Notes: generated by a model from the sequence alone, not told the origin. Positions 53,593 to 63,093 are shown, counted from the first letter of the stretch. The stretch: 64,000 nucleotides of DNA from Nitrosarchaeum sp. (GCF_025699065.1 NZ_JAILWF010000003.1:124001-188000), one strand, 5' to 3'. Numbers and translations: made by a program.

Positions 53593-56439
53593 TTGGATAA
53601 GTGTACTTTGAATAGAAAATCATCAGTTGGTCTATGTTTTGGTGTATTGTTGCTAATTAGCATTGTATCAATACAAATGGCATATGCTGAACCTACATTT
53701 TCTTTTAAATTTGGTACTTTTGGAACTGCAAATAATCAACTAAAGAATCCACATGATGTTGATGTAAGTAGTGATGGTAAATCTATCTACGTTACAGATA
53801 CCGATAATCACAGAATTGTTGTATTTGATGACGATGGAGATTATGATTACAAATTTGGTACCTTTTGTAATATGACTTCAATTCAAAACTGTAATGACGA
53901 CGCAGATGGAGCAGACAGCGATGGCGATGGACAATTTAACAATCCATTTGGTGGAGTTTTGGATGGGATTGGAAATTTCTTTGTTGTTGATTCTGATAAT
54001 GAACGAGTTCAAAGATTTGATGACGGCGATGGTCAATTTGAATCAAAATTTGGTTCTTCTGATAATGCAAAACCGGAGTATCTAGGCTCTGCACAAGGAA
54101 TTGCTATACAAAAGTCTACAAAGAAGATTTTTGTATCTAGTATTGAAACCGATTCCATATCGGTGTTTGATTCTTCAGGGACTTTTGTAATTAATTTTAA
54201 AACATTCAACGGTACTCAAACTCTAACGAATCCATCACATATGATAATTGATGATAGTGAAGAGACTCTATATGTTTCTGATACTGGTAATGACAGAATT
54301 GTAGCATTCAAACTTGTTACAGGAACAACATGTCCTGCAGGTACTACTAAAGCTGTAGATGGGATTTGCTATATCAAAAAGTTTGGATCTGCAGGTACAT
54401 CTGACGGTAAATTTGATTCCCCTTCAGGTCTAGCAATTGATTCTGCAAATGATTTACTTTATGTTGCAGATACTGACAATAACCGAATCCAAATATTCAA
54501 ACTAACTACTGATACAACTTGTGCTAGTGGTACAAGTAAAGTTGTCGATGGTGTATGTTTTGTAGAAAAGTTTGGCTCTTTGGGTACATCTGACGGTAAA
54601 TTCGATTCTCCATTGGGACTCGCATTAGATACTACACATAATTTACTTTATGTTGCAGATACTGACAACAGTAGAATTCAGGCATTTACACTTGTATCTG
54701 CTTCTCAAACTCCTAACCCTCCAAAGAATTTGAAAACATCTCCAGTTTCTCCAACATCTGTTTTATTGACTTGGGAAGAACCAGTTTTATCTACTGGTGC
54801 TCCTGCAGTTACTGGTTACAAAATTGAATACAAAACAGCAACTACTGCATATGCTGTTTTAATAGCAGATACCAAAAGTACTTCAACATCATTTCTTCAT
54901 GAAGGTCTAGATTCTAGTAATACTTACACTTATCAAATATATGCAATAAACTCTAAAGGAACAAGTACTCCTTCTTCTAGTTCATCAGTAAAACCTGCGG
55001 AAACTACTACTCCAAGTGGATTGCTTGCAACTGCAATTTCTCCAAATCAAATTAGACTTTCATGGCAAGCTCCATCAAACACATTTGGACAGAGCATTGG
55101 TGGGTATACAATTCAACGCGTAGTTGGACCCGATGTCTATGATGATATTGGTTCAACAAACAGTAAAACAACTACATACACTGTTAATAACTTAACAACT
55201 GATAAATCATATTCATTTGTAGTTCGAGCAAATATTGGATATGGTGTTACAGAACCATCAAATACTGCATCTGCTACTCCTAAAACAACTTCTGTTGATG
55301 TTCCTCAAACCCAAACATCTTCTAATTCTGCTGTAATACAAATTTCTTCACCTCCAATAAAATTAACTGCAACAAGTACTTCATCTACTCAGATTAATTT
55401 GTCATGGAGTCCACCTTCATCTATTGGAAATACTCCAATTACTGGTTACAAAATTGAAATGAAAAAAGATTCTGGTTCTTACTCTGTTTTGGTAGCAAAT
55501 ACAAACAGTACATCCACTACATACTCTCATACAAATCTTACAACAAATTCAAAATACACATACAAAGTATATGCGATAAATAATGCTGGTACAAGTACTG
55601 CGTCTAATGAAGTTACTACAATTCCGACAACTACTTTGAAAATAAATCCTTTAGGTAAGTTGACGATAGATGAAGGTAAATTACTATCTTTTGCTGTAAA
55701 GTTAACTGATCCATCTATGAGTGGTATGGTGTTTAGTTTAGAGAAGAATCCCCCTGCAGGAGCTTCAATTAATCAAAACAACGGAATGTTTAGTTGGACT
55801 CCAAATGATACACAGGGTGGAAAAGCATACATCTTTGATATAGTTGCAAATCTAGGCTCGTTAAGTGATAGACAATCTATTACAATTACCGTCAATGATT
55901 CTATCAAAAAATCTGATCCTGTCAAAGAGCCAGTCAAAGAACCTGAACCAACAAATGAGGAGCCTACTGATGAACCTACTAAACCAAAGATAGCCCCATT
56001 TGTTGATCCTGAAAGAGATCCACAATCCTATGTTGATAGATACAACAATGAACCAAGTTACAAAAAATGGTTTGATAATAATTTCCCAGAATACTCTTCC
56101 ATTTATGAGGCAGTTGGATTAGATACGCCAAAAGGTTTAGCTCCGTTTGTTGATACTTCAAAAGATCCACAATCCTATGTTGATAGATACAACAATGAAC
56201 CAAGTTACAAAAAATGGTTTGATAATAATTTCCCAGAATACTCTTCCATTTATGAGGCAGTTGGATTAGACAAACCAAAAATTGACACACCAAAAACCGA
56301 TGAACCAAAAACTGACACACCAAAAACTGATGAACCGAAATTTGGAATATGTGGACCTGGAACAAAACTAATTGATGGCATATGTACTATTGTCGATATG
56401 CCAAAACCAAAACTAAAGCCTTGGTGGCAATTCTGGTAG
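53593..56439 (+). CDS. Large exported NHL-repeat / fibronectin-III surface protein
   Basis: A 948-residue secreted protein. The signal peptide ends near residue 32 (MAYA). Residues ~35-370 hold about six NHL beta-propeller repeats (for example LLYVADTDNNRIQIF), with an acidic DADGADSDGDGQFN calcium-like loop. Residues ~375-680 hold three fibronectin type III domains (PKNLKTSPVSPTSVLLTWEEP). An immunoglobulin/cadherin-like domain follows to ~780. A Lys/Pro/Glu linker leads to two identical ~36-residue YVDRYNNEPSYKKWF repeats. The protein ends with CGPGTKLIDGICTI. It probably acts on the cell surface in adhesion or binding. Start TTG at 53593. Confidence 0.85.
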   Translation: MDKCTLNRKSSVGLCFGVLLLISIVSIQMAYAEPTFSFKFGTFGTANNQLKNPHDVDVSSDGKSIYVTDTDNHRIVVFDDDGDYDYKFGTFCNMTSIQNCNDDADGADSDGDGQFNNPFGGVLDGIGNFFVVDSDNERVQRFDDGDGQFESKFGSSDNAKPEYLGSAQGIAIQKSTKKIFVSSIETDSISVFDSSGTFVINFKTFNGTQTLTNPSHMIIDDSEETLYVSDTGNDRIVAFKLVTGTTCPAGTTKAVDGICYIKKFGSAGTSDGKFDSPSGLAIDSANDLLYVADTDNNRIQIFKLTTDTTCASGTSKVVDGVCFVEKFGSLGTSDGKFDSPLGLALDTTHNLLYVADTDNSRIQAFTLVSASQTPNPPKNLKTSPVSPTSVLLTWEEPVLSTGAPAVTGYKIEYKTATTAYAVLIADTKSTSTSFLHEGLDSSNTYTYQIYAINSKGTSTPSSSSSVKPAETTTPSGLLATAISPNQIRLSWQAPSNTFGQSIGGYTIQRVVGPDVYDDIGSTNSKTTTYTVNNLTTDKSYSFVVRANIGYGVTEPSNTASATPKTTSVDVPQTQTSSNSAVIQISSPPIKLTATSTSSTQINLSWSPPSSIGNTPITGYKIEMKKDSGSYSVLVANTNSTSTTYSHTNLTTNSKYTYKVYAINNAGTSTASNEVTTIPTTTLKINPLGKLTIDEGKLLSFAVKLTDPSMSGMVFSLEKNPPAGASINQNNGMFSWTPNDTQGGKAYIFDIVANLGSLSDRQSITITVNDSIKKSDPVKEPVKEPEPTNEEPTDEPTKPKIAPFVDPERDPQSYVDRYNNEPSYKKWFDNNFPEYSSIYEAVGLDTPKGLAPFVDTSKDPQSYVDRYNNEPSYKKWFDNNFPEYSSIYEAVGLDKPKIDTPKTDEPKTDTPKTDEPKFGICGPGTKLIDGICTIVDMPKPKLKPWWQFW
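56016..56270 (+). repeat. Two perfect 108-bp direct repeats, 147 bp apart
   Basis: 56016-56123 and 56163-56270 are identical, from AGATCCACAATCC to GTTGGATTAGA, encoding the YVDRYNNEPSYKKWF module. The period is 147 bp, the same as for the repeats at 34464-34709 in another exported-protein gene. Confidence 0.92.
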
Positions 56440-56468
56440 ACTTTATTAAAATATTTTAATTTTAACTT

Positions 56469-56651
56469 TTATACGTGAATTTTTGGATTTGACAAAAATA
56501 CTGCATACTGTTGTAATTTGTATTTCATGAAGAAATTTGCTTTTGCTCTTGGATAGTTTTTGCTTACATAGTCTTTAATTTCTGGTAAGCTCATTTTTGC
56601 TAATTTATAAAATTCCGAATTATATTGAGAAGGTTGTATTGTGATACTCAT
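56469..56651 (-). CDS. Hypothetical 60-residue protein
   Basis: Soluble, basic, helical: SQYNSEFYKLAKMSLPEIKDYVSKNYPRAKANFF then KYKLQQYAVFLSN. Start taken at ATG 56651 (SITIQPSQ); the frame is open to 56693. No family recognised. Convergent with the large exported protein. Confidence 0.5.
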   Translation of the reverse strand: MSITIQPSQYNSEFYKLAKMSLPEIKDYVSKNYPRAKANFFMKYKLQQYAVFLSNPKIHV

Positions 56652-56754
56652 CAAATTATGTTTTGCTATTTTGTTTTTCCAAAGATGAATCAAAAATTGT
56701 TCTAATCTTTGTTAGTTTTCTCAAACCCTTGAAAGATTTTATCAGCAAATGATG

Positions 56755-57063
56755 TCAGTTCTCATAAATCTGCCTCTTAATATCAGAAATATGTTCATTA
56801 AAAATTTCAATTCCTGCATCAAACAATTTCATTGTATTTTCAACAGTGCCTGGTTGATTTTCATCGATTCTTTTGTTTGTTAGATATTGACCCGAATCAT
56901 GAATGTATTTTTGAAGAACCATACCCAAAATACATTCATGCATGTTTTTAATATCCCACTGTTCTTTTGTTGAATTTACCAAATTGAAATATTTTGGAAT
57001 TTGACTAGTCGCTATCTGTAGCAAATTTTCAAGTTCTCTGATATCTTCAATGCTCAGTTTCAT
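56755..57063 (-). CDS. Hypothetical helical protein
   Basis: A 102-residue soluble protein. It starts LSIEDIRELENLLQIATSQI and continues in helices with HECILGMVLQKYIHDSGQYL. The pattern is helical-bundle-like. No known family. Divergent from cdvA, about 190 bases apart. Confidence 0.6.
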   Translation of the reverse strand: MKLSIEDIRELENLLQIATSQIPKYFNLVNSTKEQWDIKNMHECILGMVLQKYIHDSGQYLTNKRIDENQPGTVENTMKLFDAGIEIFNEHISDIKRQIYEN

Positions 57064-57222
57064 CTTACAATTAACCTGATTTGATCTTTCAAATTAATAG
57101 TTTTGATTATTTGAAAAATAACTTTTTTATGAGGCTATTTTTTTATTTTTTGTAAAAAATCATGGTATAATTTCAGCTCAAAATAATCTTACCAAAACTA
57201 GTAACCTTTCTCACACTTTCCC

Positions 57223-57231
57223 GGTTATACG
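57223..57231 (+). promoter_or_regulatory. TATA box of cdvA
   Basis: GGTTATACG, about 24 bases before the ATG at 57251, giving a leaderless or nearly leaderless start. Confidence 0.5.
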
Positions 57232-57250
57232 AATCTCTAAACCACTACAC

Positions 57251-58084
57251 ATGACACACGACGATATCGATATCATCGGTAAAAACGTCAAAGACATGTA
57301 CGGAACATTCATGGGTAAGGTCATTGGAACAATAACTGACATTGATGGAAGCATCCAATCAGTTGGCGTTGACTGCGGTGCTCAAGGATTACAGCAAATC
57401 GCATATGAGCAACTTGTAGTTCAAGGCAGTGTTGTTATATTCATTCCAAAATGGAGACTAGACTCACAAAGACTTCTACGCGAAAAACAACTAACACTGC
57501 GTCGTCTAAAGGCCTTGATTGATATTGTTTCTGAAAATGATGACATGAAAGAAGATGCCGAAATAATTCATGAAAAATACAAGTCAAAACTTGAATCATT
57601 GGATGAATTGGAAAACCAGATCAAATCAAAGCTAGATGCAAGACAAGCAGCGCTAGAGGAACAGCTAAAGTCTACAAAGATGTTGTTATTTGATGCAAAA
57701 GTACAATACAAGAGCAACGAAATCTCAGAGAATACATTTGAGACCGTGAAATCATGTGCTACGGAACTAATTGAGCATGTAACTCACGAATCTGCCGAAA
57801 TCTCAAACGTAAAGAGAAGAATTGCTGATCTTGATGCAGAAGTAATAACTGTGACGACACCTCCAAAAAAAGAAATCCAAGAATCCGCCGTTTCATATCT
57901 GGGCAATTCTGAACAAGAGCAACTAGTTCAGAGCATACTTCCAGAAGCACCAACAGATCCAGTCATTCATTCAGAAGCAACACGTGCTGATGAAACCGAA
58001 TCACATCTGCCGACACCTCCCAAAGAGGTCAAAAAAGAGACATCACACTATGACGACTGGCTAGCTAGAATGGAAGCATCTTAA
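57251..58084 (+). CDS. cdvA: Cell division protein CdvA
   Basis: Founding component of the archaeal ESCRT-type division machinery, forming filaments at mid-cell and recruiting CdvB. The 277-residue protein has an N-terminal PRC-barrel-like domain (IIGKNVKDMYGTFMGKVIGTITDIDG), a central coiled coil (~75-205), an acidic Pro-rich linker and a short C-terminal peptide (SHYDDWLARMEAS) in the position of the ESCRT-III-binding motif. cdvB and cdvC are not adjacent, as is usual in this phylum. Codon use here is slightly more GC-rich than in neighbours, as expected for a well-expressed gene. Confidence 0.95.
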   Translation: MTHDDIDIIGKNVKDMYGTFMGKVIGTITDIDGSIQSVGVDCGAQGLQQIAYEQLVVQGSVVIFIPKWRLDSQRLLREKQLTLRRLKALIDIVSENDDMKEDAEIIHEKYKSKLESLDELENQIKSKLDARQAALEEQLKSTKMLLFDAKVQYKSNEISENTFETVKSCATELIEHVTHESAEISNVKRRIADLDAEVITVTTPPKKEIQESAVSYLGNSEQEQLVQSILPEAPTDPVIHSEATRADETESHLPTPPKEVKKETSHYDDWLARMEAS

Positions 58085-58141
58085 CTTTTTTTAAATTATT
58101 TTTCTTTAACATTTACAAGTCTGAATCTCTATGCTATTTTG

Positions 58142-60058
58142 ATGTCCGAATTTAATATCGGTCTTGGAAATAATGATACTCAAACAAGAAAAGATGCCTC
58201 TTTAGATTTTGTTTCCTTTTGGGATAAACAGGCCAAAAATCTTAGTTGGTTTTCCAGTTGGGACAAAACATTGGACTGGAACCCTCCATTCGCTAAATGG
58301 TTTGTAGGAGGTACAATTAACGCATCATACAACGCCCTTGACATTCATCAGAAAAACAAGGCTGAAAAACCTGCTATATTGTGGGAAGGCGAGAATGGTG
58401 ATTCACGTGTTCTTACTTACAACGATATCTGGATTCAAGTCCAAAAACTTGCAAACGTCCTCAAATCACTCGGTGTAAAGAAAGGTGATAGAGTAACTAT
58501 CTATCTTCCAATGATTCCAGAATTGCCAATATCGATGCTTGCATGTGCAAGAATAGGGGCAACTCATACTGTTATATTTTCTGGATTTAGTGCAGCAGCA
58601 ATTAAAGATAGGATTGAAGATTCAAAATCAAAAATAGTAATTACTGCTGATGGTGGATATCGACGTGGAAATGTAATTAAACTCAAAGAAGTAATAGATG
58701 ATGCAATTAGTGATCTTGATTTTGTTCAAAACGTAATTGTAGTTGAAAGAACAAAAAGTAAAATCAATCTTTCTTCAAAAGACAAGCTTTGGAATCAATT
58801 AATGGAAAATTCATCTTATGTATTTCCTGCAGAAAAATTAGACAGTGCTCATCCTCTTTACATTTTGTATACCTCTGGAACAACAGGAAAACCAAAAGGT
58901 GTGCTCCATGGAACTGGAGGTTATCTGACCCACTTACATTCTACATTCAAGTGGGCATTTGACATTAAAGATTCTGATGTATTTTTTTGTACAGCTGATA
59001 TTGGTTGGGTCACAGGACACAGCTATGTTGTTTATGGTCCACTTTTACATGGTGCAACAGAAGTAATGTATGAGGGTGCGCCAGATTTTCCAGATGCCTC
59101 ACGAATGTGGGATATAATTGAAAAATACAAAGTTACTATTTTTTACACAACACCTACTGCACTTCGAATGTTTATGAAATTTGGAAACGACATTCCAAAT
59201 TCATTTGATCTCTCATCTCTTAGACTTTTAGGAAGTGTCGGTGAACCAATTAATCCTGAAGTATGGAGATGGTATTTCAAAGTAATTGGAAAAGAAAAAT
59301 GCCCGATAATTGACACTTGGTGGCAAACTGAAACTGGTGGGATGTTGATTTCTGCTTTGCCTGGGTTGGAGACAATTCCACTAAAGCCAGGCTCTGGAAC
59401 TCTGCCTATTCCAGGATTACAAATATCTGTAGTCGATGAGTCTGGAAATGACGTACCTGCAAACACCAAGGGATATTTGCTAATCAAAAACCCTTGGCCT
59501 GGAATGCTTTTGACTTTGTGGGGGGATGATAAGAAATATCGTGATGTGTATTGGTCAAAATACAAAAATTGTTACTATCCTGGTGACTATGCACTAAAAG
59601 ATTCAGATGGTTACTTTTGGCTACTTGGTAGAGCAGACGATGTCCTCAAAGTATCTGGTCACAGAATAGGGACTGCTGAGCTTGAAAGCTGTCTTGTATC
59701 TCATAATGATGTTGCAGAATCAGCTGTCTGTGGAATCCCAGATGAGATCAAAGGCGAAATCATAATTGCATTTGTAGTTTTAAAACAAAATATAACAAAA
59801 GATACCGCCATTTTAGAAAAAGAATTATCTACAAAAATAAGAAATGATATTGGTGCAATTGCTACTCCGCAACAAATCTATTTTGTATCAAAATTGCCAA
59901 AAACTCGTAGTGGTAAAATTATGCGAAGACTGCTAAAGGCAATAGCAAACAAAGAGACTATCGGTGATGTCAGTACTTTGGAAGACGGAGCTGCAGTATC
60001 TGAAATTCAATCTGCATTTGATGAAATACAAAAATCAATTCAAAATAAAACAAAATAA
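58142..60058 (+). CDS. acs: AMP-forming acetyl-CoA synthetase
   Basis: Activates acetate (or a close short acid) to its CoA ester via acyl-AMP. At 638 residues it matches Acs. The P-loop-like YTSGTTGKPKG is at ~243-253. WWQTETGG at ~392, whose Trp selects acetate-sized acids, is followed by GRADDVLKVSGHRIGTAE and the C-terminal KTRSGKIMRR with the acetylatable lysine. Start taken at ATG 58142 rather than the TTG immediately before. Fifty-seven bases after cdvA. Propionate or 3-hydroxypropionate are possible substrates. Confidence 0.92.
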   Translation: MSEFNIGLGNNDTQTRKDASLDFVSFWDKQAKNLSWFSSWDKTLDWNPPFAKWFVGGTINASYNALDIHQKNKAEKPAILWEGENGDSRVLTYNDIWIQVQKLANVLKSLGVKKGDRVTIYLPMIPELPISMLACARIGATHTVIFSGFSAAAIKDRIEDSKSKIVITADGGYRRGNVIKLKEVIDDAISDLDFVQNVIVVERTKSKINLSSKDKLWNQLMENSSYVFPAEKLDSAHPLYILYTSGTTGKPKGVLHGTGGYLTHLHSTFKWAFDIKDSDVFFCTADIGWVTGHSYVVYGPLLHGATEVMYEGAPDFPDASRMWDIIEKYKVTIFYTTPTALRMFMKFGNDIPNSFDLSSLRLLGSVGEPINPEVWRWYFKVIGKEKCPIIDTWWQTETGGMLISALPGLETIPLKPGSGTLPIPGLQISVVDESGNDVPANTKGYLLIKNPWPGMLLTLWGDDKKYRDVYWSKYKNCYYPGDYALKDSDGYFWLLGRADDVLKVSGHRIGTAELESCLVSHNDVAESAVCGIPDEIKGEIIIAFVVLKQNITKDTAILEKELSTKIRNDIGAIATPQQIYFVSKLPKTRSGKIMRRLLKAIANKETIGDVSTLEDGAAVSEIQSAFDEIQKSIQNKTK

Positions 60059-60060
60059 TT

Positions 60061-60591
60061 TTATTTTTTTAACGATCTTAAATCAGTTGTTACTAACATA
60101 TCAAACATTTTCCTTAAGCCATCATATTCTGATTTAGAATTTTCATCTAAATTGTTGTATTCGCTTTTTTTAATCTCATCAAGCTTTTCTTTAGCTTCTT
60201 TAAAGTAATCCTCAAACTCTTTAATTTTTTTATCATTTAATTCTGTAAGATCAAAAATTACAGTATTACTTCCAAGCAAGTTTTTCTTCTCATCATAAAG
60301 ACTCACTGCATGCAATATGCCTGGGAATGTGCTTCCATCTTGCTTCTTAAAGGTAATTTCTCTATCTGTGACATTACCTGTCTCAAACCATGTTTTTAGC
60401 GAGTTGTTCATTGCTTCCCATGCGTCTTTAGGCACGTGTTCAAATATCGTTCTGCCTAGAATCTCTGTCTTTGCGTAGCCTAATTTACTAGCATAAGTTG
60501 AATTGCAATCAAGAATAATTCCGATGGAGTTGATTCGTCTCCACATTATTGGGGCGTCCTTGAGAATTTTTCTTGCTTCTGTCTGTGGCAT
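60061..60591 (-). CDS. Stand-alone PAS-domain protein
   Basis: A 176-residue soluble protein: one PAS domain (~10-120, with IGIILDCNSTYASKLGYAKTEILGRTIFEHVPKD and REITFKKQDGSTFPGI) followed by an acidic helix. No kinase, GGDEF or DNA-binding domain is attached, so it must act through a partner. Ligand unknown. Convergent with acs, two bases apart. Confidence 0.85.
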   Translation of the reverse strand: MPQTEARKILKDAPIMWRRINSIGIILDCNSTYASKLGYAKTEILGRTIFEHVPKDAWEAMNNSLKTWFETGNVTDREITFKKQDGSTFPGILHAVSLYDEKKNLLGSNTVIFDLTELNDKKIKEFEDYFKEAKEKLDEIKKSEYNNLDENSKSEYDGLRKMFDMLVTTDLRSLKK

Positions 60592-60779
60592 TTTTTATTT
60601 TACCTTTGACTAGTTATTAAATTGAAATCTTGTCAAATAACATCTGCTGACTTTTTAATATTGAATTATGATGTGTTTTGAAGATCAATCTACCTAGACT
60701 CTAGTATGAATTCCATTTCTAAAAATCAAATGTGATATTATTGTACTTTCTTTTTATGTAATATCTGTATAATTAATTC

Positions 60780-61082
60780 ATGTCAGCAATAGGTGGAAAC
60801 ACAAAGAAAACATCAAAGAACAACTCGATCTTTATTGTTGGTGGTATTATTGCAGCTGGCGCTCTGTTACTATTTGCATATCTGATGTGGTATGTGGCTC
60901 CCGCAGAAAACATGGAGCTAGTTAGAATTGTTGCAGTAACCGGGTCAGGTTGTATTGCAGAAACATCAGATGGATTTGCAGTAAATATTGGTGAATGTAG
61001 GGGAGAGCCAAATCAGTATGTTATGGCACCAGTAGATAAGAAAGTTAGAGAACGTGCAGCATTAATGAATCCTACAACTTAG
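60780..61082 (+). CDS. Small membrane protein with extracytoplasmic Cys pair
   Basis: A 100-residue protein. One membrane helix (~18-40, [23 protein letters not shown]) follows a basic cytoplasmic start. The outside ~60 residues contain [22 protein letters not shown], two Cys that could form a disulfide. Family unknown. Its stop overlaps the convergent fen gene by four bases. Confidence 0.7.
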   Translation: MSAIGGNTKKTSKNNSIFIVGGIIAAGALLLFAYLMWYVAPAENMELVRIVAVTGSGCIAETSDGFAVNIGECRGEPNQYVMAPVDKKVRERAALMNPTT

Positions 61083-62104
61083 CTAAACCACTGATCTAAA
61101 TTATGACTCTTTTTTTCTAGTGATTTTTTTAGTCGGTTTAAAGAAGATTGAATTCTGTCTTCAGAAAAACTTCTCTCTTTGACTAGATAGTTTGTCATTC
61201 CTTCATAGTCTACTTTTCCAAAGACTATCTCATCTACATCTGTTACAATTGGCTCAAGAAATATTTTGCGAATCTTCTCATACTCAATTGTTTGTAGTTG
61301 CTCTTGAATTTGTGGAATGTCTTCAAGTCTTGAATACTGTTTTATCATTTTTAATGCAGTTTTTGGTCCTATCCTGTCAAATCCATTTGGATTAAAATCA
61401 GTACCAATTAAAATTCCAATATCTACTATTTGCTCTCTGGTAATTTCTAATGCCTCTAGGGTTTTTTGAGTCTCGATAATCTCTGGCTCGATTTCCACAT
61501 ACGTGTTTCTGTTTGGAATCTTTCTTCTTCCGCTGTTTGTAAAATTTCTAATTAACCTCTTTGCACCACAAAGTATGGAATCAAAGTCTTGACTTGCAGA
61601 GGCATAAGCTTGTCCAGTATTTGTTAGATGGGCCGCAGTTGCTTCTCCTTCAGATGCTGCATCAATGTATGGAATTCCAAAGTATGATAAAATTTGTTTT
61701 GATTCCTTAACCATCCCATCTTTCATGCTAGTTGTTTGCTGCGCAAACTTTCTTGCATCTTCTAAATTTCCCTCTGCAATTGCTTTTTCATATTTTATTG
61801 TAGCATCTTTTTTGATCTGCTTTCTTCTTTCAATCTCTGCAGTTTTCAATGACGGTGGCTTTCCATCAAATACATAAACTGGTTTTATCCCTAATGATAA
61901 AAAATTGATATTTCTATAAAGTAATCCGCTAAGATGACTAGTTATCCTGCCCTCAGAATCTGATAACTGTAATCCATCTGGACCCCTAATGCTTGCCAAG
62001 AACTGATAAATTGCATTATACGCGTCAATTGCTATTACTTTTGATGAAAATGATTCTAGAGTTGTTTTCTCTCTTACTACTAACTCTTTGAGGTTTAATC
62101 CCAT
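61079..62104 (-). CDS. fen: Flap endonuclease FEN-1
   Basis: Removes RNA/DNA flaps during Okazaki maturation. The 341-residue protein has the N-terminal nuclease block ([33 protein letters not shown]), the internal metal site ([32 protein letters not shown]), the helix-hairpin-helix [23 protein letters not shown], and a C-terminal SHNLDQWF resembling a PCNA-binding peptide with its first Gln replaced. Confidence 0.97.
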   Translation of the reverse strand: MGLNLKELVVREKTTLESFSSKVIAIDAYNAIYQFLASIRGPDGLQLSDSEGRITSHLSGLLYRNINFLSLGIKPVYVFDGKPPSLKTAEIERRKQIKKDATIKYEKAIAEGNLEDARKFAQQTTSMKDGMVKESKQILSYFGIPYIDAASEGEATAAHLTNTGQAYASASQDFDSILCGAKRLIRNFTNSGRRKIPNRNTYVEIEPEIIETQKTLEALEITREQIVDIGILIGTDFNPNGFDRIGPKTALKMIKQYSRLEDIPQIQEQLQTIEYEKIRKIFLEPIVTDVDEIVFGKVDYEGMTNYLVKERSFSEDRIQSSLNRLKKSLEKKSHNLDQWFS

Positions 62105-62172
62105 TAATTGTTGTTGATTTTTGAGCTATTTTGTCTTTATCGTTTGAATTGCAGATCGTAATAACTGCAATT

Positions 62173-62184
62173 GGATATATAAAA
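62173..62184 (+). promoter_or_regulatory. TATA box of the 62202 gene
   Basis: GGATATATAAAA, centred about 25 bases before the ATG at 62202, one of the clearest TATA boxes in the window. A leaderless mRNA is expected. Confidence 0.6.
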
Positions 62185-62201
62185 AAGAAAAATCTAATCA
62201 C

Positions 62202-62459
62202 ATGGTGAACCGTTTGGATTTATCTGAAAACTTGAGAGAGAAAATATATGACATTAAAGAATCCCAAAATAATTTTTTAAAAATTGTTTCATACTTTCCT
62301 TTATCTGAAGATGAAAAACAATCTATTTTGAAAAAAACTCGACATGTTGATTTTCGTTCAATCTTTTCTGATCATGTGTCTGAAGAAGAATGGAACAAAA
62401 CTAAACATCAGATAATTAAGCGCTTTCAGAATGAACTATTTGATATAGATTCAGCATAA
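62202..62459 (+). CDS. Hypothetical small soluble protein
   Basis: An 85-residue charged helical protein (RLDLSENLREKIYDIKESQNNFLKIV, then a KKTRHVDFRSIF segment). No family recognised. Supported by a strong TATA box at leaderless spacing. It ends 58 bases before the tRNA gene. Confidence 0.65.
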   Translation: MVNRLDLSENLREKIYDIKESQNNFLKIVSYFPLSEDEKQSILKKTRHVDFRSIFSDHVSEEEWNKTKHQIIKRFQNELFDIDSA

Positions 62460-62517
62460 ATTATTTTTAAAAATTGTTTCTGATTTGCTTTATTATGTGG
62501 TAGTTCTAAGATTTCTT

Positions 62518-62599
62518 GCCAGGTTAGCCAAGTGGAACGGCGGCCGTCTCGAAAACGGCTACGCGCAAGCGTGCAGGGGTTCGAATCCCTTACCTGGCG
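62518..62599 (+). tRNA. tRNA-Ser (anticodon CGA)
   Basis: An 82-base tRNA. Acceptor GCCAGGT (62518-62524) pairs with ACCTGGC (62592-62598), with discriminator G at 62599. The anticodon stem-loop has CTCGAAA in the loop, anticodon CGA, decoding UCG as serine. The long variable arm CGCGCAAGCG-like is as expected for Ser. The T-loop GGTTCGAATCC is intact. No intron, and CCA is not encoded. A T-rich tract (62607-62616) follows and may end the transcript. Its 3' end is nearly repeated at 63847. Confidence 0.96.
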
Positions 62600-62605
62600 T
62601 ACTCA
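62589..62605 (+). repeat. Left copy of tRNA-Ser 3'-end repeat (att-like)
   Basis: CTTACCTGGCGTACTCA spans the last eleven bases of the tRNA and six beyond. It matches 63847-63863 at 16 of 17 positions. Integrative elements often leave such a copy when they recombine into a tRNA 3' end. Confidence 0.5.
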
Positions 62606-62727
62606 AGTTTTTCTTTAAATAGTTTGTACCTAAATTTCTTAAAAAATTAAAAACTCTGGTAGGGCGTTGACCTTTACCACTTACACTCTTACTGATAAAT
62701 TAGAAAAAATGGTTTTTGTTTTTTATT

Positions 62728-62859
62728 TTATGTGTTTGGTACATTGCCATCGACATCAAGCAAATTCCCACATGTTTGACATTCCCATTTTTCATCAGAC
62801 ATTAATTGATTGACGTTTGTTACTCTTGATGCGTTACAGACTTTACATTTGGTTGACAT
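62728..62859 (-). CDS. Zinc-ribbon microprotein (43 residues)
   Basis: Reads MSTKCKVCNASRV...KWECQTCGNLLDV, two CxxC knuckles of one zinc ribbon. The ATG at 62859 overlaps the last stop of the preceding C2H2 frame (TAATG). It is last in a run of overlapping reverse-strand microgenes and seems to be the partner copy of the ribbon at 62953-63093. Confidence 0.65.
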   Translation of the reverse strand: MSTKCKVCNASRVTNVNQLMSDEKWECQTCGNLLDVDGNVPNT

Positions 62860-62963
62860 TATTTTGATTTTACTGGGTGTGTTTTTTCGTGCTCTCATAC
62901 TTGCTCAAAAGTATACGAAGTTCCTTCCCACTTGAAATTGCACTCTTTACAGCTATATCTCAT
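62859..62963 (-). pseudogene. C2H2 zinc-finger microgene with an in-frame TGA
   Basis: From ATG at 62963 the frame reads MRYSCKECNFKWEGTSYTFEQV, then TGA (62895-62897), then EHEKTHPVKSK and TAA. Its intact neighbour copy (63093-63215) has CKDCKF.WEG..TFEHVLTHEKTH, so the TGA replaces Leu (TTA) just before the two zinc-binding His. A single T-to-G change would explain it. The broken finger loses both His. It overlaps the ribbon gene before it and the one after it. Confidence 0.65.
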
Positions 62964-63093
62964 TTTTCTCTTCACTATGTTGTTTTTTCCATACATTACA
63001 TGCTGGACAACGACTAATTGTTTTGGATAATATTTTTTTTGAGAATACATTGCCACAGTTTTCACATGTTTTCAAATCATTTAGAGTAACCAT
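62953..63093 (-). CDS. Zinc-ribbon microprotein (46 residues)
   Basis: Reads MVTLNDLKTCENCGNVFSKK...SRCPACNVWKKQ, a two-knuckle zinc ribbon with a basic body. The ATG (63093) overlaps the stop of the C2H2 gene as TAATG. Its 3' end overlaps the ATG of the next C2H2 copy. Confidence 0.68.
   Translation of the reverse strand: MVTLNDLKTCENCGNVFSKKILSKTISRCPACNVWKKQHSEEKNEI

Noticed and set aside
62895-62897. TGA read as selenocysteine
   Set aside because: The intact copy has Leu here, no insertion element is visible, and this phylum is not known to use selenocysteine.
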